Below, piece by piece: positions 1 to 6,319 of a stretch of 15,969 bases of DNA. The notes beneath the pieces were generated by a model. It did no database searches. It was not told the origin of the DNA and saw only the letters and a program-made list of their open reading frames with translations. A program made the position numbers and the translations under genes. The DNA comes from Dokdonella_A sp035545255. Lineage in GTDB: Bacteria > Pseudomonadota > Gammaproteobacteria > Xanthomonadales > Rhodanobacteraceae. Position 1 is the stretch's first letter. Each line of letters starts with the position of its first letter. The stretch lies in NCBI GenBank assembly GCA_035545255.1, contig DASZYR010000205.1:1-15969 (forward strand). Reading direction: 5' to 3'.

Positions 1-18
1 TCGCTGCCAGCATCCGGC

Positions 19-48
19 TTGACATGCCGCGACGCGCCCGCCTACCAT
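19..48 (+). promoter_or_regulatory. Putative sigma-70 promoter of the rpmH-rnpA cluster
   Basis: A perfect -35 hexamer TTGACA (19-24) is followed after 18 bp by TACCAT (43-48), which matches TATAAT at 4 of 6 positions. Transcription would start near 55, giving a leader of about 30 nt before rpmH. A strong promoter here fits the high expression expected of a ribosomal protein gene. No DnaA box cluster or origin was recognised in the first 87 bases. The assignment rests on sequence match and position alone. Confidence 0.6.
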
Positions 49-87
49 CCGCGCCCTTTTTCTTTATCCCTTCCGAGAGCTGCCGTC

Positions 88-234
88 ATGGCAACCAAGC
101 GCACTTATCAACCGAGCAACCTGAAGCGCGTGCGCGATCACGGCTTCCGTGCGCGCATGAAGACCAGGGGCGGCCGCAAGGTGCTGAACGCGCGCCGCGC
201 CAAGGGCCGCAAGCGCCTCGCCGTCTCGGTCTGA
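88..234 (+). CDS. rpmH: 50S ribosomal protein L34
   Basis: This 48-residue, strongly basic protein is L34, a small component of the large ribosomal subunit. It begins MATKRTYQPSNLKR and continues through the conserved HGFRARM and GRKVLNARRAKGR segments, so the whole family signature is present. The ATG at 88 is chosen because it gives the usual L34 N-terminus. The two-residue extension before KRTYQPS is the form I associate with Xanthomonadales. The Shine-Dalgarno sequence is weak (CGAGAG, 8 nt upstream). rnpA follows after 37 bp, the near-universal bacterial order next to the chromosome origin, and both genes probably share the promoter at 19-48. Identity is essentially certain. Confidence 0.97.
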   Translation: MATKRTYQPSNLKRVRDHGFRARMKTRGGRKVLNARRAKGRKRLAVSV

Positions 235-271
235 GCGCCCGCGGGCGCGCCTGCGCGCTCGCCACAGCGCG

Positions 272-652
272 ATGGCCCGCGCCCGGTTTCCGCATGCGGC
301 TCGCGTGGTCAAGCCGGCCGATTTCGTGCGCCTTCGCAAGAACGGTCAGCGCATCGGCACGCGCCACTTCAACGCGCAGGCGACACCGGGATCGGCCGGA
401 GGCGCGCGGCTCGGCCTTGCCGTGTCGCGCCGCGTATCGCCTGACGCCGTGCGGCGCAACCGCATCAAGCGCATCGCGCGCGAAAGCTTCCGTCATGCGC
501 GCTGCGGACTTCCGGCCGTCGACATCCTGCTGATCGCGCGCGAAAGCGCGGACGCGCACGACAACGCAGCGCTGCGCGCCGATCTCGAGTCGCTCTGGCG
601 GCGCATCGCGTCGTTGAACGCACGCTCGGGCCCCGGCACAATGCGCGCCTGA
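272..652 (+). CDS. rnpA: Ribonuclease P protein component
   Basis: This 126-residue basic protein is the protein subunit of RNase P. It binds the catalytic RNA (rnpB, not in this window) and helps it remove 5' leaders from precursor tRNAs. The diagnostic RNR signature is intact at about residues 60-74 (VRRNRIKRIARESFR) and closely matches the E. coli segment. The N-terminal segment with PADFVRLRKNGQRIGTRHF is also typical. Length is normal for the family. The ATG at 272 gives a family-like N-terminus, but no clear Shine-Dalgarno precedes it, so translation may depend partly on coupling with rpmH 37 bp upstream. Downstream, yidC follows without the yidD gene often found between them. Confidence 0.95.
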   Translation: MARARFPHAARVVKPADFVRLRKNGQRIGTRHFNAQATPGSAGGARLGLAVSRRVSPDAVRRNRIKRIARESFRHARCGLPAVDILLIARESADAHDNAALRADLESLWRRIASLNARSGPGTMRA

Positions 653-762
653 TTTCCCCCCGCCTTTCCCGGGCGATTTCCGACGACGGCCTCCGCCGCC
701 CCGACCCCAGCGACGCGAAGTCCCGATCCGGGACCGTCGCGCCGCGTGAATCACGATCACCC
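653..762. other. rnpA-yidC intergenic spacer without yidD
   Basis: This 110-bp stretch separates rnpA from yidC. It is too short for yidD, which normally encodes 70-90 residues and often overlaps rnpA. I see no reading frame in it resembling YidD. It contains one small perfect inverted repeat, GTCCCG (720-725) and CGGGAC (729-734), with a 3-nt loop. No T-tract follows, so it is not a convincing terminator. The last bases before yidC lack a clear Shine-Dalgarno sequence. Confidence 0.6.
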
Positions 763-2478
763 ATGACGAGTCCCCGCAATCTCCTGCTGATCGCGCTGCT
801 GTTCATCGGATATCTGCTCTGGTCGCAGTGGCAGGAAGATTACGGCCGTGGCCCCGCGATCGCGGCGCCGCCGGCCGCGAATGCGCCCGCACCGGCAACT
901 CCGCCCGCCGCGGCGCCGCCGGCGGCCGCATCGGGCGAGATTCCCTCGGCGGGCGCGACTCCGTCGGCACCCCCGGCCGCCGCACCGGCTTCGCCGGCGC
1001 CCTCCGCGCCGCCAAGCCCGCGCGTCACCGTCACGACCGACGTGCTGCGCGTCGAGATCGATACGCGCGGCGGCACCGTCGCCGCCGCCGATCTCCTTGC
1101 GTATCCGCAGCAACCGAAGGATTTCGCGCATCCGGTGCGCCTCCTCGACAGCGAGGCCTCGCGGTACTTCGTCGCGCAGAGCGGCCTCGTGAGCTCGGGC
1201 GGCGCGGCCCCGGACCACACGGCGGCGTTCACGGCTCAGAAGAGCGACTACGCGCTCGCCGACGGCGCGGATTCGATCGAAGTGCCGCTGACCTGGACCG
1301 ATGCATCGGGGCTGACGGTCCGCAAGGTGTTCGTCCTGAAACGCGGCAGCTACGCGATCGAACAGCGCCAGGAAATCACGAACAACGGCACGGCCGCATG
1401 GAGCGGCAACGCGTATCGCCAGCTGCAGCGCGTTCCGCCGATCATCGACACCAGCGGCATCAAGGGCTACAGCAACACCGAGCGCTACAGCTTCGTCGGC
1501 GCCGCCTGGTACAGCGCGACCGACAAGTTCCAGAAGCTCAAGTTCGACCATTTCGCGAAGGAGCCGCTCGACAAGAGCTTCGCCGGCGGCTGGGCTGCGA
1601 TGCTGCAGCACTATTTCTTCGCGGCGTGGATCCCGGATGCATCCGAGACCGATCGATATTCGACCGCCGTCGTGCAGGGCGCCGATGCGCCGCGCTATCT
1701 CGTGCGCGCTCTCTCACCGACGATCACGATCGCGCCGGGCGAGACGAAGAGCGAGACGGCGCGGCTTTACGTCGGACCGAAACTCCAGTCGACGCTCGAT
1801 GAGGTCGCCCCGGGGCTTTCGCTCACGGTCGACTATGGCGTCTTCACGATCATCGCCAAACCGCTGCACCTGATCCTCGCCTTCTTCCACCAGCTCACGG
1901 GCAACTGGGGTTTCGCGATCATCCTGCTCGTGCTCTCGATCAAGCTCGTGTTCTTCAAGCTCTCCGAGACGCAGTACCGCTCGATGGCGCGCATGCGCAA
2001 GATGCAGCCGCGCATCGAAGCCCTGAAGGAGCGCTACGGCGACGATCGCCAGAAGATGAACCAGGCGATGCTGGAATTGTACCAAAAGGAAAAGATCAAC
2101 CCGCTCGGCGGCTGCCTGCCGATGCTGGTGCAGATTCCGGTGTTCTTCGCGCTCTACTGGGTGCTCCTCGAAAGCGTCGAGCTGCGTCAGGCGCCGTTCG
2201 TCGGCTGGATCCAGAACCTGTCGGCGCCGGATCCCTACTTCGTGCTGCCGATCCTGAACGGCCTTGCGATGATCGCGACGCAACTGCTGACGCCTTCCGC
2301 CGGCATGGATCCGATGCAGGCGAAGATGATGAAGATCATGCCGGTCGCGTTCTCGGTGCTGTTCGCGTTCTTCCCGGCCGGCCTCGTCCTCTACTGGACC
2401 GTCAACGGCACGCTCTCGCTGCTGCAGCAGTGGATCATCACCCGGCGCATCGAGAACTCCGACAAGGCCAAAGCCTGA
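763..2478 (+). CDS. yidC: Membrane protein insertase YidC
   Basis: YidC inserts and folds inner-membrane proteins, alone or with the Sec translocon. The 571-residue protein has the Gram-negative layout. An N-terminal membrane anchor (about 6-22) is followed by a Pro/Ala-rich linker (about 29-86), then a periplasmic beta-domain (about 87-350). The conserved C-terminal core begins near GNWGFAIILL (380-389) and has about four membrane spans. The core includes the cytoplasmic helical segment (about 400-440), NPLGGCLPMLVQIPVFFALYW (446-466) and SVELRQAPF (471-479). The groove residue matching E. coli R366 is K394, which keeps the positive charge. The start MTSPRNLLLIALLF is typical. mnmE begins 4 nt after the stop, so the two genes are probably co-transcribed. 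Confidence 0.96.
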   Translation: MTSPRNLLLIALLFIGYLLWSQWQEDYGRGPAIAAPPAANAPAPATPPAAAPPAAASGEIPSAGATPSAPPAAAPASPAPSAPPSPRVTVTTDVLRVEIDTRGGTVAAADLLAYPQQPKDFAHPVRLLDSEASRYFVAQSGLVSSGGAAPDHTAAFTAQKSDYALADGADSIEVPLTWTDASGLTVRKVFVLKRGSYAIEQRQEITNNGTAAWSGNAYRQLQRVPPIIDTSGIKGYSNTERYSFVGAAWYSATDKFQKLKFDHFAKEPLDKSFAGGWAAMLQHYFFAAWIPDASETDRYSTAVVQGADAPRYLVRALSPTITIAPGETKSETARLYVGPKLQSTLDEVAPGLSLTVDYGVFTIIAKPLHLILAFFHQLTGNWGFAIILLVLSIKLVFFKLSETQYRSMARMRKMQPRIEALKERYGDDRQKMNQAMLELYQKEKINPLGGCLPMLVQIPVFFALYWVLLESVELRQAPFVGWIQNLSAPDPYFVLPILNGLAMIATQLLTPSAGMDPMQAKMMKIMPVAFSVLFAFFPAGLVLYWTVNGTLSLLQQWIITRRIENSDKAKA

Positions 2479-2482
2479 TCGC

Positions 2483-3826
2483 ATGAGCGCGCGCGACACC
2501 ATCGCCGCCGTCGCGACGCCGCGGGGCGAGGGTGGCGTCGGCGTGATCCGCGTTTCCGGAGCGAAGAGCGCCGCGATCGCGCGCACGCTGCTCGGGCGCG
2601 ATCCCGAACCGCGTCACGCGTACTACTGCGCGTTCGCCGACGCGAACGGCGCGCCGATCGACCGCGGCGTGCTGCTCCATTTCAAGTCGCCGCATTCGTA
2701 CACCGGCGAAGACGTGCTCGAGCTTCAGACGCACGGAAGCCCCGTCGTGCTGCGCCTCCTGCTCGCGCGCCTCGTCGATCTCGGCGCGCGCCACGCGCGG
2801 CCGGGCGAGTTCTCCCAGCGTGCATTCCTCAACGGCAAGCTCGACCTCGCGCAAGCCGAAGCCGTCGCCGACCTCATCGCGAGCGGTTCGGAAGCCGCCG
2901 CGCGCGCGGCACTGCGCAGCCTCGAAGGCGAATTCTCAAGGCGCATACGCGCGCTGACCGAATCGGTCGTGCGCCTGCGCGTCTGGATCGAGGCGGCGAT
3001 CGATTTCCCCGAAGAGGAGATCGATTTCCTGTCGGCGCCCGAGCTTCGCAGCGACCTCTCCGCCGTGCGGACCGGCCTCGCGAAGATCCTCGACGGCGCG
3101 CGCCGCGGCGTGCGTCTCGCCGAAGGCCTGCACGTCGTCATCGTCGGACGTCCGAATGCAGGCAAGTCGAGCCTCCTGAACGCGCTCGCCGCGAGCGAGC
3201 GAGCGATCGTGACCGAGATTCCCGGCACGACGCGCGACGTGCTGCGCGAGACCGTCGAGATCGACGGCGTCGCGCTGACCCTGGTCGACACGGCCGGACT
3301 TCGCGAATCGCCCGACGTCGTCGAGCGCGAAGGCATCCGCCGCGCCCGCGAAGAGCTTGCGCGCGCGGACGTCGCGCTGCTCGTGACGGACGCCCCCGAT
3401 TTTGCCGGGGCCGACGTCGCATTGCTCGGCGGCGCTCGGGACGGCGTGCGCCGCATCGTCGTGCACAACAAGATCGATCTCGAAGAGCGCTTGCCGCAGC
3501 TCGAGCGCCGCGACGCCGACGTGCATCTCTGGGTCTCGGCAAAAACCGGCGCCGGGCTCGACCTGCTGCATGCCGAGCTGCGCGCTCTCGCCGCCGGAGA
3601 AAGCAGCGACGGCGCCTGGACCGCGCGCGCGCGTCACGTCGCCGCGCTCGACCGCGCCAGCGCGCATCTCGCCGCGGCCGAGTCGGCGCTCATCGAGCGC
3701 AACGCGGGCGAGCTCGCCGCCGAGGAGCTTCGCGAAGTCGCACACGCGCTTGGCGAAATCACCGGCGAGTTCACGAGCGAAGACCTGCTCGGCGCGATCT
3801 TCGGCTCGTTCTGCATCGGAAAGTGA
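2483..3826 (+). CDS. mnmE: tRNA uridine-5-carboxymethylaminomethyl(34) synthesis GTPase MnmE
   Basis: MnmE works with MnmG to modify the wobble uridine (U34) of certain tRNAs, using a formyl-folate C1 unit and GTP hydrolysis. The 447-residue protein is full length. An N-terminal folate-binding and dimerisation domain covers about 1-120. A helical domain is split by an inserted G domain (about 215-370). The GTPase motifs are intact: G1 GRPNAGKSS (222-230), G2 within GTTRD (248-252), G3 DTAG (269-272), G4 NKID (329-332) and G5 SAKTG (352-356). The catalytic C-terminal CIGK (444-447) is present. The start 4 nt after yidC gives the family N-terminus (DTIAAVATPRGEGGVGVIRVSG region). It converges on the next gene with 21 bp between stop codons and no evident terminator. 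Confidence 0.97.
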   Translation: MSARDTIAAVATPRGEGGVGVIRVSGAKSAAIARTLLGRDPEPRHAYYCAFADANGAPIDRGVLLHFKSPHSYTGEDVLELQTHGSPVVLRLLLARLVDLGARHARPGEFSQRAFLNGKLDLAQAEAVADLIASGSEAAARAALRSLEGEFSRRIRALTESVVRLRVWIEAAIDFPEEEIDFLSAPELRSDLSAVRTGLAKILDGARRGVRLAEGLHVVIVGRPNAGKSSLLNALAASERAIVTEIPGTTRDVLRETVEIDGVALTLVDTAGLRESPDVVEREGIRRAREELARADVALLVTDAPDFAGADVALLGGARDGVRRIVVHNKIDLEERLPQLERRDADVHLWVSAKTGAGLDLLHAELRALAAGESSDGAWTARARHVAALDRASAHLAAAESALIERNAGELAAEELREVAHALGEITGEFTSEDLLGAIFGSFCIGK

Positions 3827-3847
3827 GCGAAGCGTGGACGACCGCGC

Positions 3848-5077
3848 TCAGCCGTCGAAACCGTCCGCGAACAGCGTGTCTTTCGTGTAGAAGTACGCTG
3901 CACCCTGGTTTGCATCCGGATGCAGCGTGCTGATCAGCGCGGTATCGCCTTCGAGCGCGACGGCGAGCCCGAAGAAATCGTCGGTCGTGCCGTCGCTCGA
4001 GACGAATTTGCGGTCCTGCGCCCACGCGCCCTCGGCGAAATCGAAAAGATACGCCGCGCCGCGGCTCGTGAAGCCGTCGACGGTCTGCACGTCGGCGCCG
4101 ATCAGCGCGCGACCGGCGTCGATCGCGATCGCACTGCCGAAGTTGTCGCCGGAAGCGAGGTCGTCGCCGACGATGCGCTGCTGCTGCACCCATTTCGTGC
4201 CGTCGTTCGTGAACGCATAGACCGCGCCGGTGCCGCCGCTGCCGGGCGCGCCGATCAGGAGCGTCGTGCCGTCGAACGCGAGGCTGATGCCGAAATTGTC
4301 GCCGCCAGCGCCATCATCGGCGAGGATCTTCTGCGTCTCGGTCCACTGCGAGCCGTCGAATGCGTAGGCATAGACGGCGCCTTGGCCGAAGTTGCTGCCG
4401 ACCTGCGCGTTGTTCGCGCCGACGAAGAGCGTGTCGCCGACGAGCGCGGCCGAATTGCCGAAGTTGTCGAACGCGGCGCCGTCGTCGGCGACGAGCTCGA
4501 TCGTCTCGGTCCACGTGCCTCCGAGATTCGCGAAGACGTAAGCCCCTCCCTGGGCCGCGTTCGCGCCGACCGTCGCGCCGTGCGCGCCGATCACGAGCGT
4601 GTCGCCGTCGAGCGCGAGCGCCGAGCCGAAATTGTCGAAAACGCCGCCGTTGTCGGCGAGCAGGGTCTGCGTCTGGCTCCAGGTTCCCGTTTCGCCGTCC
4701 GGTACAAAGACGTAAGCCGATCCTTGCGCGGCGTTGCCGCCGGGCGAGCTCGAGTCGGCGGTCACGACCGCGACGTCGCCGCGGAGCAGCACGCGGAAGC
4801 CGAACTCGCTGGCCGACGCGTCGTCGGGCGTGATGCGCTGCAGCTCGGTCCAACCCCCCTCGCCCCTGGCATAGAGATAGGCGGCACCATGAAAGCTGTC
4901 CTCGCCATCGGCCCCGAGCAGCGCGAGCGAGCCGTCGAGCGAAGCGGCCGCGCCGAACTGCGCGCCTGGCCCCGCCTCGGCCGGAACGGTCCGCTGCTCG
5001 ACCCATGCATCGTCAGCCCGAGCTTCGAACGAAACCAGCAACGCAACGGCGAGCGAAGAAGCGGCGAGCACTTTCAT
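3848..5077 (-). CDS. Secreted FG-GAP repeat beta-propeller protein
   Basis: The 409-residue product begins with a signal peptide (1-21, cleavage likely after ARA) and is probably exported by Sec. The rest is seven repeats of 51-58 residues. Each has an FG near its start (F41, F92, F150, F206, F262, F313, F369), a GDTLVIGA-like strand, a GAxYxF strand and, except the last, a W-x-E/Q strand ending in DD. This is the FG-GAP_2 type of integrin-like propeller. The seventh blade lacks its W strand, while residues 25-34 (WVEQRTVPAE) look like that strand, suggesting a closed ring. I see no canonical DxDxDG calcium loops. The tail TLFADGFDG follows the last blade. The function and ligand are unknown. 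A GGGGA Shine-Dalgarno lies 7 nt before the ATG. The start and export signal agree well. Confidence 0.85.
   Translation of the reverse strand: MKVLAASSLAVALLVSFEARADDAWVEQRTVPAEAGPGAQFGAAASLDGSLALLGADGEDSFHGAAYLYARGEGGWTELQRITPDDASASEFGFRVLLRGDVAVVTADSSSPGGNAAQGSAYVFVPDGETGTWSQTQTLLADNGGVFDNFGSALALDGDTLVIGAHGATVGANAAQGGAYVFANLGGTWTETIELVADDGAAFDNFGNSAALVGDTLFVGANNAQVGSNFGQGAVYAYAFDGSQWTETQKILADDGAGGDNFGISLAFDGTTLLIGAPGSGGTGAVYAFTNDGTKWVQQQRIVGDDLASGDNFGSAIAIDAGRALIGADVQTVDGFTSRGAAYLFDFAEGAWAQDRKFVSSDGTTDDFFGLAVALEGDTALISTLHPDANQGAAYFYTKDTLFADGFDG
3887..4972 (-). repeat. Seven tandem FG-GAP blade repeats within the propeller gene
   Basis: The coding repeats cover residues 36-397 of the secreted protein. 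Distances between successive FG pairs are 51, 58, 56, 56, 51 and 56 codons, so three intervals are exactly 168 bp. Blades 3 to 5 are alike in DNA as well as protein: on the + strand, variants of CCGAAGTTGTCG followed by GTCGTCGGCGA recur near 4285, 4457 and 4626. This points to internal duplication rather than convergence. It is a protein-coding repeat, not a mobile or CRISPR repeat. Confidence 0.75.
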
Positions 5078-5108
5078 GAGAAATCCCCGGATCGGAAGCG
5101 AGGTCGCG

Positions 5109-5138
5109 AGTATCTGGCGCCATTACGCCACACGGCAA
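5109..5138 (-). promoter_or_regulatory. Putative promoter of the FG-GAP propeller gene
   Basis: Read on the minus strand, TTGCCG (5138-5133) and GATACT (5114-5109) lie 18 bp apart. Each matches the sigma-70 consensus at 4 of 6 positions. Transcription would start near 5102, leaving a leader of about 25 nt with a GGGGA ribosome site before the ATG at 5077. A short inverted repeat, TGGCG (5115-5119) and CGCCA (5126-5130), fills the spacer. The weak match suits an activated promoter. This is inferred from sequence only. Confidence 0.4.
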
Positions 5139-5142
5139 CGCG

Positions 5143-5188
5143 GGTTCGTGGCTGATGTCTGCCATGGCGGACATCAGCCAGCCGAACC
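5143..5188. repeat. Long inverted repeat between regulator and propeller genes (possible operator or terminator)
   Basis: The arms GGCTGATGTC (5150-5159) and GACATCAGCC (5170-5179) are perfect complements. They enclose GCCATGGC (5161-5168), itself a palindrome, with one T/G mismatch pair between. Further out, GGTTCG (5143-5148) and CGAACC (5183-5188) also pair. On the minus strand it starts 12 nt after the stop of the regulator gene and ends 4 nt before the -35 of the propeller gene. No T-run follows on either strand, so it would be an atypical terminator. The symmetric form suits a dimeric regulator. The structure is certain; the role is not. Confidence 0.75.
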
Positions 5189-5200
5189 GTGCGGCAATTC

Positions 5201-6211
5201 TCACTCGCCGAGAAGGCGCGACGCGATCCAGCCGATCTGGAAGCGGCTTCGCGCATTGAGTTGCATCATCAGCTCCGAGATGCGCCGGTTCAGCGTGCGC
5301 ATCGAGACGCCGAGCTCGTGCGCGATCGCCTTGTCGTTGAGTCCCCCGGCCATGAGCCGCAGGATCTCCCGCGATTCGGAAGCGATGCCGGCGCCGCCGA
5401 GCGTCGGCGCGCGCTCGCGATCGAGAGTCATCGGCACGGCGCGATCCCAGAGCGACTCGAACAGCGCATAGAGCGCGTCGAGCAGCGCGGTTGAACGCAC
5501 CAGCAGCACCTCGCTGCGCGGCGAGGACAGATCGAGCGGAATCAGCGCCGTGCGTCGGTCGGCGAGCACCATCTTGAACGGCAAGCGGTGGACGACGCGC
5601 ACTTCATCGCCTTTCGCGATGTCGGCGCGCACGTGCTCGACGGCGCCCGGCAACGCAAGATAGTCGGAATCGACGATGCCCCGATAGACGATTCCGCGCG
5701 CACGCGCGTCGGTTTCGTAGTCCGGCGCCTCGGTCGGCGCGGGACGCGAAATCAGGATCGGCGGGCGCACGAGGAAGATCAGCTCGCGCTGCGCGGACGC
5801 CTGCAGCTGCTGGAACACCTGCCGCTCGGATTCGCGCTGCGTGATCAGCTCGATCAGCGGCTGCGGCGTCGACTCGCGATGCAGCGCCGCGCGTTCCTGC
5901 AGCTGCGGAACGCTGCCGCGGATGCGCTGCAGCTCCTTTTCGCGCTGCAGGATCAACGCTTCGATCGCGATGTCCGGAGCCGCGAGCAGATAGCGGCGCG
6001 GCCGCTCCGGCGAGTGCGTGACGAGTCCGCGCGCCTCGATCGCATCGAGAAGCCGCTGCGCGCGGCGAAGCGCGAATCCCATCGCCTCGGCGATCTCGGC
6101 CGCCGTCGCGCGCGGATGATCGAGCAGGGCGAGATACGCCGCCGTTTCCTGCGCGTCGAGTCCGAGCGCCTCGAGCGAAAGGGGATCGGCCGGCGATGCG
6201 CGTCGGACCAT
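5201..6211 (-). CDS. Hybrid transcriptional regulator: TrmB-type N-terminus, LuxR-type C-terminal HTH
   Basis: This 336-residue cytoplasmic protein appears to have two DNA-binding domains. Residues about 11-77 form a TrmB-like winged helix (LEALGLDAQETAAYLALL at the start, then a recognition region ending near RRYLLAAPD). Residues 83-115 look helical or coiled. About 118-260 resemble the TrmB-associated sensor domain. Residues about 277-332 form a LuxR/GerE helix-turn-helix, with ILRLMAGGLNDKAIAHELGV and a following recognition helix in TLNRRISELMMQLNARS. No receiver domain is visible, so it is not a classical response regulator. The ATG at 6211 has GAGG 5 nt upstream. It is divergent from recC and lies upstream of the propeller gene on the same strand. 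Its ligand and targets are unknown. Confidence 0.82.
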   Translation of the reverse strand: MVRRASPADPLSLEALGLDAQETAAYLALLDHPRATAAEIAEAMGFALRRAQRLLDAIEARGLVTHSPERPRRYLLAAPDIAIEALILQREKELQRIRGSVPQLQERAALHRESTPQPLIELITQRESERQVFQQLQASAQRELIFLVRPPILISRPAPTEAPDYETDARARGIVYRGIVDSDYLALPGAVEHVRADIAKGDEVRVVHRLPFKMVLADRRTALIPLDLSSPRSEVLLVRSTALLDALYALFESLWDRAVPMTLDRERAPTLGGAGIASESREILRLMAGGLNDKAIAHELGVSMRTLNRRISELMMQLNARSRFQIGWIASRLLGE

Positions 6212-6247
6212 GCGAGCCTCGTTCCGAAAGGCAGAAGATATACCGCG

Positions 6248-6290
6248 GCGTGCGAGGATTCCGTCGCGTCGGCCTTAATTCGTCGCACGC
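6248..6290. promoter_or_regulatory. Inverted repeat in the divergent regulator/recC intergenic region
   Basis: GCGTGCGA (6248-6255) and TCGCACGC (6283-6290) are perfect 8-bp complements separated by 27 bp. They lie in the 108-bp gap between the start of the minus-strand regulator (6211) and the start of recC (6320). The gap also contains AT-richer patches on both sides (GATATA near 6237 and CTTAAT at 6274-6279) that could be -10 elements, but neither has a good -35 partner. The repeat may be an autoregulatory site. In such GC-rich DNA an 8-bp match with a long spacer could also be chance. Confidence 0.3.
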
Positions 6291-6319
6291 GGCGAGACGT
6301 GCTCGGGCATCATTCGGGG

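Noticed and set aside
50..70. T-rich tract (CCCTTTTTCTTTATCCC) as a terminator of an upstream gene.
   Set aside because: No stable stem precedes it, and it falls at the start of the presumed rpmH leader, just after a good promoter.
757..1611. A 284-codon minus-strand frame opposite yidC.
   Set aside because: It is very rich in Arg and Ala and antisense to the well-supported YidC. The low-complexity GC-rich Pro/Ala linker of yidC keeps this frame open.
3887..4972. Regularly spaced repeats considered as a CRISPR-like or other non-coding tandem array.
   Set aside because: The repeat period is a multiple of 3, variation follows the coding frame, and the units correspond to FG-GAP propeller blades.
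3920..5155. A 411-codon + strand frame opposite the propeller gene.
   Set aside because: The minus-strand frame has a signal peptide, seven regular FG-GAP repeats and a ribosome site. The + strand translation is a repetitive Arg/Ala/Glu/Val-rich mirror with no recognisable fold.
5588..6319. In-frame extension of recC by 244 codons upstream of 6320.
   Set aside because: This stretch is antisense to the regulator gene, which has clear TrmB and LuxR domains. RecC homology begins right after the ATG at 6320.
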